DNA from: Thermanaerosceptrum fracticalcis
GTDB lineage: Bacteria; Bacillota; Peptococcia; DRI-13
Direction: 5' to 3'
Length of the DNA: 64,000 nt
NCBI RefSeq assembly: GCF_000746025.2
Contig: NZ_CP045798.1
Span: 3,083,501-3,147,500, forward strand
The translations under genes were made by a program, and so were the position numbers. The notes under the pieces were generated by a model, which was given only the letters and a program-made list of their open reading frames with translations, was not told where the DNA came from and made no database searches. This document shows, in pieces, positions 53,121 to 61,897 of the stretch. Every line of letters starts with the position of its first letter. The first letter of the stretch is position 1.

Positions 53121-53433
53121 TTTCCAAACCTCCTTTTTAAAATAGTTGTCATTGAGTAGTTTTCGCTAGAAACTTGTACACTCCTTTTTCTAAAGAAAAA
53201 TATAAAAAATTTTTCCAAGATCGAAAGGAAAACTGAAAACAATGTAGAACATGTAAAATATAAATTGGTACGTACAACATTACAACATAACCTCATAGGT
53301 ACTGATAATATTATATTATAAAATAATGTCCAATGTACAAATCCCCATAGATTAGCTTGTAGGAGGTGAAATATTTAAGTACGTTCATGGGGATGAGAAA
53401 AATATATAAATACATATAAAGGAGGAAATTGAA
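53121..53433. promoter_or_regulatory. Divergent intergenic region with candidate operator
   Basis: No gene. AAATTGGTACGTACA at 53262-53276 repeats exactly the site at 45718-45732. A related half, AAGTACGTTCAT, lies at 53379-53390 nearer the lyase start. AT-rich -10-like runs (TAATAT, TATAAAAT) follow around 53305-53325. Probably the regulated promoter of the lyase-fumarase-malic enzyme genes. Confidence 0.55.
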
Positions 53434-54843
53434 GTGAAACACACATTTGTACTTCTGAAAAATGCGTATGGAACCGAGGAAATGCGTAAGGTCTGGACAG
53501 AAGAAAACATGGTGCAAAAATGGCTGGACATGGAAGTGGCTATTACTAAAGCCAAAGCAGAAGTAGGTATCATTACCTGGGAACAAGCTAACGGAATTAT
53601 TGAGAAAAGCAGCGTTAAATATCTCACACCACAAATGATTGCCGAGGTTAAGGCCGGTGCAGCCCACCTGATAGTATCCTTTATCAAAGCGTTTGCTAAG
53701 ATGTGTAAACCTTGGGGTGAATGGTATCATGTCGGTCCTACTACCCAGGACATTCTTGATACAGGTTTGGTGCTTCAATTAAGAGAAGCTTACACAATCC
53801 TGATGAGGCAGTTAAGAGAATTGGAAGATGCTCTGTGCGACATGGCTATTACGCATAAAGATACTGTTATGATGGGACGTACCCACGGTCAGCATGCTGT
53901 TCCTTTAACCTGGGGATTTAAGTGTGCTATCTGGGCAGGTGCCGTAAGAGATACCATTACCAGGTTCAAGGAATTGGCTCCCCGTTTATTCCAGGCTAAT
54001 ATCTCCGCAGCCGTAGGGGCCAGAAATACTTTTGCCTACTTAGTTGGTCCGGAAAAAGCTGAAAAAATCCAGGATATCGTTTCCAGGGAATTAGGACTCT
54101 ATCGTCCGGTTATGGATATTCACCAGAGACCCGACCGTTATGCCGAATTCGTCAATACTATCGCCGAGTGCATGATGAACCTCTCCCAGATGAGCCTGGA
54201 AATCAGGGAACTCCAGAAAACGGAACTTCAGGAAGTAGAAGAACCTTTCGATTCCAAGGAGCAATACTCCAGCAGTACGATGCCTAATAAGCGGAATCCT
54301 GAACCCAGTGAGTGGGTCCGTGGTTTAAGTGCATGTATCCGCGGTGCAGCTCAGGCTGTTAATGAAATATGCATGCAGCATGAGAGGGACGCCACAAGGA
54401 TGGCAGCAGAGTTTGGTATGATTCCGGAAGCCTGCCTCAACTTCTCTGCCGCTCTCAAGACTTGCATCTTTAATATGAGAGGATTAAGAGTGAAGCCTGA
54501 AAACATGCGGAGAAACCTCTATGCAACCAAGGATATTGCTATGGCTGAATTAGTATTAATGGGACTCTATAAGAAACTTGGCGGACAAAAGGTTACTGCC
54601 CATACTTGGGTACATGATATTTCCATGGCCGCCTTTGATAATGGCACCACCTTAAGAGAAGAAATCAAGAAGCATCCTGAAGCAAGCAAGCTCTTAACTG
54701 ATGAAGAAATTATCGAACTTACCAACCCTGAAACCTATGTAGGTACTGCTCCTTTACAAGCTGTAAGAATGGTTGAATACATAAAACAACAACGGAAGCT
54801 GGACCAAGAGGCCCTTGCGGAAGTAGCCGTTACACTTGAGTAA
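53434..54843 (+). CDS. Adenylosuccinate/argininosuccinate lyase superfamily (C-N lyase)
   Basis: 469 aa, GTG-preceded leader and GGAGG before the start. Superfamily blocks: GPTTQDILDTGLVLQLR, MMGRTHGQHAVPLTWGFK and the signature SSSTMPNKRNPEPSEW (near 280-290) with the flexible catalytic Ser loop. The length and order resemble adenylosuccinate lyase, but context is catabolic: fumarase and malic enzyme follow, as expected if the enzyme releases fumarate from an N-succinyl compound. Biosynthetic PurB is the alternative; no pur gene is near. Confidence 0.8.
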   Translation: MKHTFVLLKNAYGTEEMRKVWTEENMVQKWLDMEVAITKAKAEVGIITWEQANGIIEKSSVKYLTPQMIAEVKAGAAHLIVSFIKAFAKMCKPWGEWYHVGPTTQDILDTGLVLQLREAYTILMRQLRELEDALCDMAITHKDTVMMGRTHGQHAVPLTWGFKCAIWAGAVRDTITRFKELAPRLFQANISAAVGARNTFAYLVGPEKAEKIQDIVSRELGLYRPVMDIHQRPDRYAEFVNTIAECMMNLSQMSLEIRELQKTELQEVEEPFDSKEQYSSSTMPNKRNPEPSEWVRGLSACIRGAAQAVNEICMQHERDATRMAAEFGMIPEACLNFSAALKTCIFNMRGLRVKPENMRRNLYATKDIAMAELVLMGLYKKLGGQKVTAHTWVHDISMAAFDNGTTLREEIKKHPEASKLLTDEEIIELTNPETYVGTAPLQAVRMVEYIKQQRKLDQEALAEVAVTLE

Positions 54844-54861
54844 TTCCTTGCAGGAGATGAA

Positions 54862-54894
54862 AAATAATGCCCAGGTCGGCTGGGCATTATTTTT
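54862..54894 (+). terminator. Terminator after the lyase gene
   Basis: AAATAATGCCCA pairs with TGGGCATTATTT around GGTCGGC, then TTTCT. Confidence 0.85.
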
Positions 54895-54928
54895 CTATTC
54901 ATGATTGAGTTATTGGGAGGTGACTTAT

Positions 54929-55774
54929 TTGAGAATCATAAAGTATGACGATGTTGTGGAAACCGTCGCCAAGCTCTGTAAGGAAGCTAACTATTATCTA
55001 GGAAATGATGTACTGGAAGTATTACAATCAGCGCTGGAAAAAGAAGAATCAGAGGCTGGGAAAGAAGTATTGAACCAGCTCCTGGATAATGCGAGACTGG
55101 GTTTAAACAACGATGTCCCTGTCTGCCAGGATACAGGAACGGCCGTGGTATTCCTGGAATATGGGCAGGATGTCAGTATTGATAAAGGTTCTATCAATGA
55201 TGCCATTAACGAGGGCGTCAGGAAAGGCTATATAGAGGGCTACTTAAGAAAGTCGGTGGTAGATGATCCCCTGATTAAGCGGATAAATACTAAAGACAAT
55301 ACTCCCGCTGTGATTCATACAACGGTGGTTCCGGGAGATAAACTTAAAATTACCGTTGCCCCTAAAGGTGGGGGAGCAGAAAACTGCAGCGCTATAAAAA
55401 TGATGACGCCATCAGATGGATATAATGGGGTTAAAAAGTTTGTAATTGATACGGTCTTAAAAGCCGGCCCCAATCCTTGTCCTCCAATCGTTGTCGGGGT
55501 AGGTATAGGGGGGAATTTTGAAAAAGCTGCTTTCCTTGCCAAAAAAGCTCTCATCAGGCCATTGAACCAAAATCACCCGGATCCGCAGTTTGCAGCTTTG
55601 GAAAAAGAGTTGCTTGAGGAAATAAATGAGTTAGGGATTGGACCGCAAGGTTTTGGTGGAAGAATCACTGCCCTGAAAGTTAATGTTGAGACCTTTCCAT
55701 GTCATATCGCAAGCATGCCGGTGGCAGTTAATATCAACTGCCATTCCACAAGGCACAAGAGCGCGGTTCTTTAG
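54929..55774 (+). CDS. Fumarate hydratase class I, alpha subunit (TtdA-like)
   Basis: 281 aa, TTG start eight bases after GGAGG. Fe-S hydratase signatures: [33 protein letters not shown] and [14 protein letters not shown] give the three Cys ligands of the labile [4Fe-4S]. The C-terminus has [20 protein letters not shown]. Converts fumarate to malate with the beta subunit, although L-tartrate dehydratase is closely related. Context with malic enzyme favours fumarase. Confidence 0.9.
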   Translation: MRIIKYDDVVETVAKLCKEANYYLGNDVLEVLQSALEKEESEAGKEVLNQLLDNARLGLNNDVPVCQDTGTAVVFLEYGQDVSIDKGSINDAINEGVRKGYIEGYLRKSVVDDPLIKRINTKDNTPAVIHTTVVPGDKLKITVAPKGGGAENCSAIKMMTPSDGYNGVKKFVIDTVLKAGPNPCPPIVVGVGIGGNFEKAAFLAKKALIRPLNQNHPDPQFAALEKELLEEINELGIGPQGFGGRITALKVNVETFPCHIASMPVAVNINCHSTRHKSAVL

Positions 55775-55787
55775 GGGGGTGGGGGTA

Positions 55788-56345
55788 ATGGCAGAAAAGG
55801 TTATATCAGCTCCTTTTACGGATGAGATAATTACAAGTCTGCGCAGTGGTGATAAAGTTTTCATCAACGGTGTAATTTATACTGGTAGGGATGCAGCACA
55901 TAAACGGCTGGCAGAGTTATTGGAAGAAGGTAAAGAACTCCCTGTTGATTTGCGTGGGCAGGCTATGTATTATGTTGGCCCTGCCCCGGCCAAACCTGGG
56001 CAAGCTATAGGTTCCTGTGGTCCTACTACCAGTTACCGTATGGATGCATATACACCGGCCCTTTTGCAGTACGGTTTAAAGGTTATGCTGGGGAAGGGAG
56101 CAAGAAACGAGGCAGTGAAAGAAGCTATGAAGAAGTATAAGGCGGTCTACCTGGCTGTAGTGGGCGGGGCTGCAGCTCTTCTAGCCCAATGTGTTACTAA
56201 AGCTGAGATTGTGGCCTATGAAGATTTAGGACCAGAAGCAATTTACCGTCTCGAAGTGGAGAACCTGCCTGCAATCGTAATTAATGATTGTTATGGTGGA
56301 GACTTATATGAAGAGGGACGCCAGCAATGGGCAGTGAATAAATAA
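55788..56345 (+). CDS. Fumarate hydratase class I, beta subunit (TtdB-like)
   Basis: 185 aa. FumB/TtdB domain: GDKVFINGVIYTGRDAAHKRL, YVGPAPAKPGQAIGSCGPTTSYRMD, GKGARNEAVKEAMKKY and AIVINDCYGGDLYE. The ATG 55788 follows GGGGGTGGGGGT and is 13 bases after the alpha subunit stop. Confidence 0.9.
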   Translation: MAEKVISAPFTDEIITSLRSGDKVFINGVIYTGRDAAHKRLAELLEEGKELPVDLRGQAMYYVGPAPAKPGQAIGSCGPTTSYRMDAYTPALLQYGLKVMLGKGARNEAVKEAMKKYKAVYLAVVGGAAALLAQCVTKAEIVAYEDLGPEAIYRLEVENLPAIVINDCYGGDLYEEGRQQWAVNK

Positions 56346-56363
56346 TGTGATGAGGTGAATAAA

Positions 56364-57599
56364 ATGGATTTAAAAGAAAAGGCTTTAAAGCTGCATTTTG
56401 ACAACAAAGGCAAAATAGAAGTAATCAGTAAAGTTCCAGTTAAAACATCTGCCGATTTGAGTCTTGCTTATACTCCTGGTGTAGCTGAACCCTGTAAGGA
56501 AATTAACAAGGACATCAACAAAGTATATGACTACACAGCTAAAGGAAACCTGGTTGCTGTAGTAACTGATGGTACTGCAGTGTTAGGTTTAGGTGACATC
56601 GGACCGGAGGCGGGTATGCCTGTCATGGAAGGTAAGGCAGTTCTTTTTAAAACTTTTGGCGGAGTAGATGCTTTTCCTATCTGTGTTGCTACAAAAGAAG
56701 TGGATAAAATTGTCGAAGTAGTGAAAATGTTAGAACCTACCTTTGGTGGGGTTAACCTAGAAGATATTTCAGCTCCCCGTTGTTTTGAAATAGAAGAAAG
56801 GCTGAAAAAGGAAACTAATATACCTATTTTCCACGATGATCAGCATGGTACCGCAGTTGTTGTTCTGGCTGCTCTGATTAATGCTTTAAAAATCGTGAAT
56901 AAGGAAATTAGTAAAGTGCGGATTGTTGTTAATGGAGCAGGTGCAGCGGCCATTGCCACAGTCAAATTACTGATTAGTATGGGTGTAAGTAATGTGCTTT
57001 TGTGTGACAGGAGCGGCATCATCTATGAAGGTAGAAAAGAGGGAATGAACAAGGCTAAAGAAGAGATTGCCCTGGCTACAAACAAAGAGAAACTCCAGGG
57101 TTCCCTGTCAGATGCTTTAAAAGACGCAGACGTATTTATTGGCCTTTCCGGACCCGGGACAGCAACTAAAGAAATGATAGCTGGAATGAACAAAGACGCT
57201 ATTGTCATGGCCATGGCCAATCCGGTTCCTGAAATTATGCCTGATGAAGCTAAAGCGGGGGGAGCCAAAGTAATCTGCACAGGAAGATCTGATTTCCCCA
57301 ACCAGGTTAACAACGTGCTGGCCTTTCCGGGAATTTTCAGGGGTGCCTTAGATGTACGGGCTACTGACATTAACGAGGAGATGAAGATTGCAGCCGCCTA
57401 TGCCATAGCAGGGTTGGTAGGAGATGAATTATCTGCAGATTATGTAATACCAAAGGCTCTTGACCTCAGGGTAGGGCCTGCCGTGGCTGCAGCGGTAGCT
57501 GAAGCCGCCATGAAAAGTGGCGTAGCCCGGGTTAAAGTCTCTCCGGAAGAAGTAGCAGAAAATACGAGAAGGCTTGTAAATCTTAATAATGAAAGATAA
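56364..57599 (+). CDS. NAD(P)-dependent malic enzyme
   Basis: 411 aa. Motifs: LAYTPGVAEPCKEI, DGTAVLGLGDIGPEAGMPVMEGK, FGGVDAFPICV, EDISAPRCFEIE and IPIFHDDQHGTAVVVLAAL (metal Asp, catalytic residues), then a Rossmann VVNGAGAAAIAT. Oxidatively decarboxylates malate to pyruvate and CO2, completing fumarate to pyruvate. ATG 56364 after GATGAGG; 18 bases after the fumarase beta subunit. Confidence 0.93.
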   Translation: MDLKEKALKLHFDNKGKIEVISKVPVKTSADLSLAYTPGVAEPCKEINKDINKVYDYTAKGNLVAVVTDGTAVLGLGDIGPEAGMPVMEGKAVLFKTFGGVDAFPICVATKEVDKIVEVVKMLEPTFGGVNLEDISAPRCFEIEERLKKETNIPIFHDDQHGTAVVVLAALINALKIVNKEISKVRIVVNGAGAAAIATVKLLISMGVSNVLLCDRSGIIYEGRKEGMNKAKEEIALATNKEKLQGSLSDALKDADVFIGLSGPGTATKEMIAGMNKDAIVMAMANPVPEIMPDEAKAGGAKVICTGRSDFPNQVNNVLAFPGIFRGALDVRATDINEEMKIAAAYAIAGLVGDELSADYVIPKALDLRVGPAVAAAVAEAAMKSGVARVKVSPEEVAENTRRLVNLNNER

Positions 57600-57611
57600 T
57601 TATTAATGCCA

Positions 57612-57649
57612 TCTTCCCCTACCGTTGTCATATTACCGGTAGGGGAAGA
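57612..57649 (+). terminator. Strong hairpin after malic enzyme
   Basis: TCTTCCCCTACCG pairs perfectly with CGGTAGGGGAAGA around a 12-base loop. The following run is only AT-rich (ATTATATTGATTTTT), so it may be an attenuator rather than a full stop before the next genes. Confidence 0.6.
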
Positions 57650-57685
57650 ATTATATTGATTTTTATGAAAAATGAGGTGGTAAGG

Positions 57686-58936
57686 GTGAGGCAGACAATT
57701 GTTGAAAAAATGTTCAGCAAACATTGTGGGAAAATGGTATATGCCGGAGAGTGTGTTATTCCCACAGTCGATTATTTAATAGGAACCGATACCAAGTCAC
57801 TATTGGCTATTGAAATTTTTAAGAAAGAAAATCTCACCCTTAATTTTCCATTAGAAAAAGTATTTTTTGTTTTTGATCATTATTCACCCTGTACCCATAG
57901 TACTATGGCTAACCAGCATCTAACCATTCGGGAATTTTGTGACAAGTACGGGATAAAATATTTTGAAACTGGCGAGGGAATAGGATATCAGTTAATACCG
58001 GAAAATAGCATTATATCTCCTGGCAACCTGGTTTGTGTCTCTGATTCTCACGCACCCACTTTTGGTGGTATGAATGTACTTGGGCTTGCTATTGGGTCCA
58101 GTGAATTTGCCGCTGTCTTAGCCACAGGTAAAATGTGGTTCATGGTTCCAGAAACCATACTTGTTAGGTTGAAGGGTAACTTACCAGCTTATGTTTCTAG
58201 TAAGGATATCGCCTTATATTTAGCCTCACAGTTAGGTGCAGAAGGAGCGGACTTTTCTGCAATAGAATTTGCCGGACCTGGTCTTAGTGAACTCAGCTTA
58301 CCAGCGAGATATACATTGTGCAACATGGCCGCAGATATAGGGGCTATTGCAGCTTTAATGCCGGGGGATGAAGTTTTAAAAGAATATTTTGCCGAAGATC
58401 ATTTTGTCAATGCTGATCCCGATGCAAAATATAAGGAAGTCGTAGAAATTGATGTGGGTAAAATTGAACCGCTGGTAGCGGTACCTCATAATATAGATTT
58501 AGTTAAAAAGGCCAGGGAATTAAAAGATGTCAAAGTTCATCAAGTCTTTTTGGGGGCTTGCACTAATGGAAGATTAGAGGATTTAAGAGTTGCGGCAAAA
58601 ATTTTAAAAGGCAAGAAGATAGCCAAAGGACTAAGGTTTTATATCGGACCTGCTTCCCGTAACGTTTTTCTCCAGGCTGTGAAGGAGGGGGTTATGGAAA
58701 CCTTAACAGAGGCAGGTGCTACTATCTTGGCCCCTGGTTGCTCTTTGTGTGTGGGACTATCAGGTTTGGGGATACCCGGTGATGGTGAAGTGGTTGTCTC
58801 TACTGCTAACCGTAATTTCCAAGGACGTTTGGGAAACTCAAACTCCTTCATTTATATTACATCGCCCGCCGTAGCGGCAACTTCCGCTATGTTAGGTTAC
58901 ATTGCTGACCCGAGGGAAATTATGGGGGTGGTTTAA
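57686..58936 (+). CDS. LeuC-type hydro-lyase, large subunit (second copy)
   Basis: 416 aa from a GTG start giving MRQTIVEKMF, the usual LeuC beginning; upstream ATG at 57665 has no better ribosome site. Fe-S and active-site motifs are canonical: CTNGRLEDLR near 292 and GCSLC near 350-354, plus FDHYSPCTHSTMANQH and SDSHAPTFGGMNVLGLAIGSSE. This differs from the copy at 49361, which lacks the TNGR. Probably 3-isopropylmalate/methylmalate/citrate-like dehydration; substrate unknown. Confidence 0.87.
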   Translation: MRQTIVEKMFSKHCGKMVYAGECVIPTVDYLIGTDTKSLLAIEIFKKENLTLNFPLEKVFFVFDHYSPCTHSTMANQHLTIREFCDKYGIKYFETGEGIGYQLIPENSIISPGNLVCVSDSHAPTFGGMNVLGLAIGSSEFAAVLATGKMWFMVPETILVRLKGNLPAYVSSKDIALYLASQLGAEGADFSAIEFAGPGLSELSLPARYTLCNMAADIGAIAALMPGDEVLKEYFAEDHFVNADPDAKYKEVVEIDVGKIEPLVAVPHNIDLVKKARELKDVKVHQVFLGACTNGRLEDLRVAAKILKGKKIAKGLRFYIGPASRNVFLQAVKEGVMETLTEAGATILAPGCSLCVGLSGLGIPGDGEVVVSTANRNFQGRLGNSNSFIYITSPAVAATSAMLGYIADPREIMGVV

Positions 58937-59442
58937 TGCAGTATACCGGTAGGGTTCATAGATTTGGCAACAATATTAATACAGATATTCATATTTCTGG
59001 TAAATACAAGCCGTCAGGCACCCCTTTCACAGAACTGGTCAACGACATTTTTCTTAAATTAGACCCTGAATTTAAAAAAAGAATTCAACCCGGGGATTTT
59101 ATTGTGGCAGGTGAAGGTTTTGGTACCACTTCTTCACGTGAAGATGCAATAGCAGTTTTAAAACATTATGGTATAAGAGCTGTCATTGCACCTTCCTTTG
59201 GTTATTTGTTTTTTAGAAATGCCATCAATTTAGGATTATATGTGATTAGATGTGAGATACCTCCTGAGATAATGACGGGGGATAGGATAACTGTAGATTT
59301 TTCTAATGGAAGAATTATCTTGCCCACTGAAAACGTCAAGAGTTTTGAGCCATACCCCTCAATTATCGTCAGTATTATTGAAAACGGTGGATTACTCCCA
59401 TATGTAAAAAAACAAAAGGCTTATAAGGTGGAGTATCAGTAG
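58936..59442 (+). CDS. LeuD-type hydro-lyase, small subunit (second copy)
   Basis: 168 aa, overlapping the large subunit by one base. RFGNNINTDIHISGKYK, then EGFGTTSSREDAIAVLKHYG and YLFFRNAINLGLYVIR. The substrate loop reads GTTSSRED where most members have G(S/C)GSSREHA/Q, another sign of altered specificity. Lone pair with the gene before it; the GntR gene follows. Confidence 0.87.
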   Translation: MQYTGRVHRFGNNINTDIHISGKYKPSGTPFTELVNDIFLKLDPEFKKRIQPGDFIVAGEGFGTTSSREDAIAVLKHYGIRAVIAPSFGYLFFRNAINLGLYVIRCEIPPEIMTGDRITVDFSNGRIILPTENVKSFEPYPSIIVSIIENGGLLPYVKKQKAYKVEYQ

Positions 59443-59467
59443 TTAAGATTGTTAATTCCGACTTTTA

Positions 59468-59496
59468 TTGACATTCTATTATCATGATTTTATAAT
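59468..59496 (+). promoter_or_regulatory. Consensus sigma-A promoter of the GntR gene
   Basis: TTGACA, exactly 17 bases, TATAAT, 40 bases before the start codon. Confidence 0.85.
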
Positions 59497-59535
59497 TATT
59501 TAATGTAATAACAAACAGAAATATGGGGTAATTAT

Positions 59536-60258
59536 ATGAAAATAGATAAATTTAGCGGAATACCGCTATACTACCAACTGAAAGAGATATTAAGAGAAGA
59601 AATAGAGTCTGGGGTATACAAACCAGACGAGGTATTACCTCCGGAACGTGATTTTTGTGAAAAATATGATGTTAGCAGGGCTACTGTTCGTCAAGCTATA
59701 GGTGATTTGGTTAATGCCGGTCTGTTGCGTAGAGAAAGAGGACGAGGGACCTTTGTTGCACCGCCCAAATTAGAGGAGGATTTAGTTGGTTTTTATAGTT
59801 TCACGCAAAAAATGAGGGAACAGGGCTATGATACTTATTCTGAGACTATCAGTGTTAAAAAAACTCCGGTTAGCTCACGTCTGAAACGATTATTTTCCCT
59901 GGTTGATAAAGATGAGGTTTTTGATATATTAAGACTAAGGTATGTAAATGGGGAGCCGCTTTTTATTGAAAAAACTTATATACCCGTTGAAATCTGTCCT
60001 GATTTAACTCTGGAAAAAATAACCACAGAACCGGTATACATGAAAATCCTCGAAAGCCATGGTATTAAAGTTGTAGGGGCCAAAAAATATATAGAGCCTG
60101 TACTGATTGATGAATATGAATCCAAATTGCTTCGGGTAAGCGAGGGTATACCAGCGTTATTATTGGAAAGACAGCTATATACTTCGGAAAATAGAATTGT
60201 ACTATTATGTAAGTGGATCTTTCGCGGGGACAGATGCAAACATTTTTTGACAATTTAA
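59536..60258 (+). CDS. GntR-family regulator, HutC/UTRA type
   Basis: 240 aa. wHTH: IPLYYQLKEILREEIESGVYKPDEVLPPERDF (about 8-40), YDVSRATVRQAIGDLVNAGLLRRERGRGTFV (about 43-74). UTRA ligand domain follows (about 90-235: LVGFYSFTQKMREQGYD, VNGEPLFIEKTYIP, GIPALLLERQLY). A likely local repressor of the organic-acid genes; TTGGTACGTACA copies upstream of the TTT and lyase genes are candidate targets. Confidence 0.88.
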   Translation: MKIDKFSGIPLYYQLKEILREEIESGVYKPDEVLPPERDFCEKYDVSRATVRQAIGDLVNAGLLRRERGRGTFVAPPKLEEDLVGFYSFTQKMREQGYDTYSETISVKKTPVSSRLKRLFSLVDKDEVFDILRLRYVNGEPLFIEKTYIPVEICPDLTLEKITTEPVYMKILESHGIKVVGAKKYIEPVLIDEYESKLLRVSEGIPALLLERQLYTSENRIVLLCKWIFRGDRCKHFLTI

Positions 60259-60347
60259 ACCGAAAAGTCTGTTTTTAGATGTTTTAAAAATAAATATAAA
60301 TTGCTAATAATTAACCTGTTGGTTACATCATACGAGGAGTGAAGAAA

Positions 60348-61538
60348 ATGGTCAAACAGTTATTTACATCGGAATCTGTTACTGAAGGCCACCCTGATAA
60401 AATTGCAGACCAGATATCAGACGCTGTTCTTGATGCCATTATTGCGGAAGATCCTCTGGCTCGGGTAGCTTGCGAGACATCTGTAACCACTGGTCTTGTA
60501 CTGGTATTTGGTCAAATCACTACAAAATGTTATGTTGATATACCAAAATTAGTACGCCAAACTATACGGGATATTGGGTATACCAGGGCAAAATATGGCT
60601 TTGATGGAGATACTTGTGCTGTTTTAACCTCAATTGATGAACAATCTCCGGACATTGCGATGGGGGTGGATAAAGCCCTGGAGGCTAAAACAGGGGAAAT
60701 GAGCGATGCCCAGATCGAAGCCATCGGCGCCGGCGACCAGGGTATGATGTTTGGTTATGCTACTAACGAAACACCGGAATACATGCCGTTAACAATTTCA
60801 CTAGCTCATCAACTTACCCGTCGTTTGGCTGAAGTAAGAAAAGGAGGCATCTTACCTTATTTGAGGCCTGATGGAAAATCTCAAGTAACTGTAGAATATA
60901 TAGATGGTACACCGGCAAGAATTGATACTATTGTTATTTCTGCTCAACATAGCCCAAGTGTTGAGATGGATGAAATTAGAGATGACATCATGGAAGAAGT
61001 TATTATGAAAGTAGTTCCTAAAGATCTAATAGACCGAAAAACTCGTTATTTTATTAATCCTACAGGCAGGTTTGTTGTAGGGGGCCCACAGGGAGATTCA
61101 GGACTGACGGGTAGGAAGATTATAGTTGATACATATGGTGGTATGGCCCGCCATGGCGGTGGGGCCTTCTCCGGGAAAGATCCCACTAAAGTGGACCGTT
61201 CTGCAGGTTATGCTGCACGATATGTGGCTAAAAATATTGTAGCTGCTGGGTTAGCCGAAAAATGCGAAATTCAATTAGCCTACGCCATCGGTGTTGCCCG
61301 TCCTGTGAGTATTATGGTCGATACTTTTGGGACAGGTAGGGTTGATGAAGAAAAGATTGTGGCTGCCATTCAAAACATTTTTGATTTACGACCTGCCGGT
61401 ATCATTAAGGAATTAGACCTTCGGAGACCAATTTACAAACAAACAGCTGCCTATGGTCATTTTGGTCGTCTTGACTTAAACCTGCCTTGGGAGCGCCTTG
61501 ATAAGGTTGATGAACTAAAAGAGCATTTTAGCCTTTAA
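60348..61538 (+). CDS. metK: S-adenosylmethionine synthetase
   Basis: 396 aa. Signatures [36 protein letters not shown] (hexapeptide GAGDQG) and [19 protein letters not shown]-like [21 protein letters not shown]. Makes SAM from ATP and methionine. ATG 60348 follows GAGGAG; an in-frame GTG nine bases earlier overlaps that site. No SAM riboswitch is evident in the 89-base gap before it. Housekeeping gene bordering the accessory island. Confidence 0.95.
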   Translation: MVKQLFTSESVTEGHPDKIADQISDAVLDAIIAEDPLARVACETSVTTGLVLVFGQITTKCYVDIPKLVRQTIRDIGYTRAKYGFDGDTCAVLTSIDEQSPDIAMGVDKALEAKTGEMSDAQIEAIGAGDQGMMFGYATNETPEYMPLTISLAHQLTRRLAEVRKGGILPYLRPDGKSQVTVEYIDGTPARIDTIVISAQHSPSVEMDEIRDDIMEEVIMKVVPKDLIDRKTRYFINPTGRFVVGGPQGDSGLTGRKIIVDTYGGMARHGGGAFSGKDPTKVDRSAGYAARYVAKNIVAAGLAEKCEIQLAYAIGVARPVSIMVDTFGTGRVDEEKIVAAIQNIFDLRPAGIIKELDLRRPIYKQTAAYGHFGRLDLNLPWERLDKVDELKEHFSL

Positions 61539-61613
61539 AAAATTAACTTTGGCATGTGTATTATTTAATTACTCTTTTAACTTAGGTTACCTCGCAAGAA
61601 ATGGAATTACAGT

Positions 61614-61655
61614 AATAAGGGCGCTCAAGCGTTTTGAGAGCCCTATTATATTTTA
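61614..61655 (+). terminator. Terminator after metK
   Basis: AATAGGGC-CTC type stem: AATAAGGGCGCTC pairs with GAGAGCCCTATT around AAGCGTTTT, then ATATTTT. Confidence 0.75.
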
Positions 61656-61669
61656 ATGCGTGGCTAAAT

Positions 61670-61891
61670 CTTGGGCATTACAGAGATTAGGCCAGGGACC
61701 TATATCTATATGGATGCGGTCCAGGGCCATGTCATTGGCGATGTAGGAAACCCGGCCGGGAGAATTCGCTGGAAATAACAATCTTCAATACAACCGGTGT
61801 GGACATACAGGATCTGGCCACAGCGGGTTTGGCCGTAAGAAGGGCCAAAGAAAAGGGAGTAGGAGTACGGGTAAACATACAAAAAATATAA
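61670..61891 (+). pseudogene. Collapsed copy of the DSD1-OCD gene pair
   Basis: 61670-61744 closely matches 39139-39213 of the DSD1-type gene (coding EIRPGTYIYMDA...). It is joined directly to 61745-61891, which matches the last ~145 bases of the OCD-type gene (40432-40577: PGRENPLEITIFDTTGV, ATAGLAVNRAKEKGVGVRVN). About 1.2 kb between is deleted and the frames are broken. This shows a second, divergent copy of the pair once lay here. Confidence 0.85.
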
Positions 61892-61897
61892 AACAGT

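Noticed and set aside
60259-60347. SAM riboswitch upstream of metK
   Set aside because: The leader is short and AT-rich with no SAM-I core elements or terminator.
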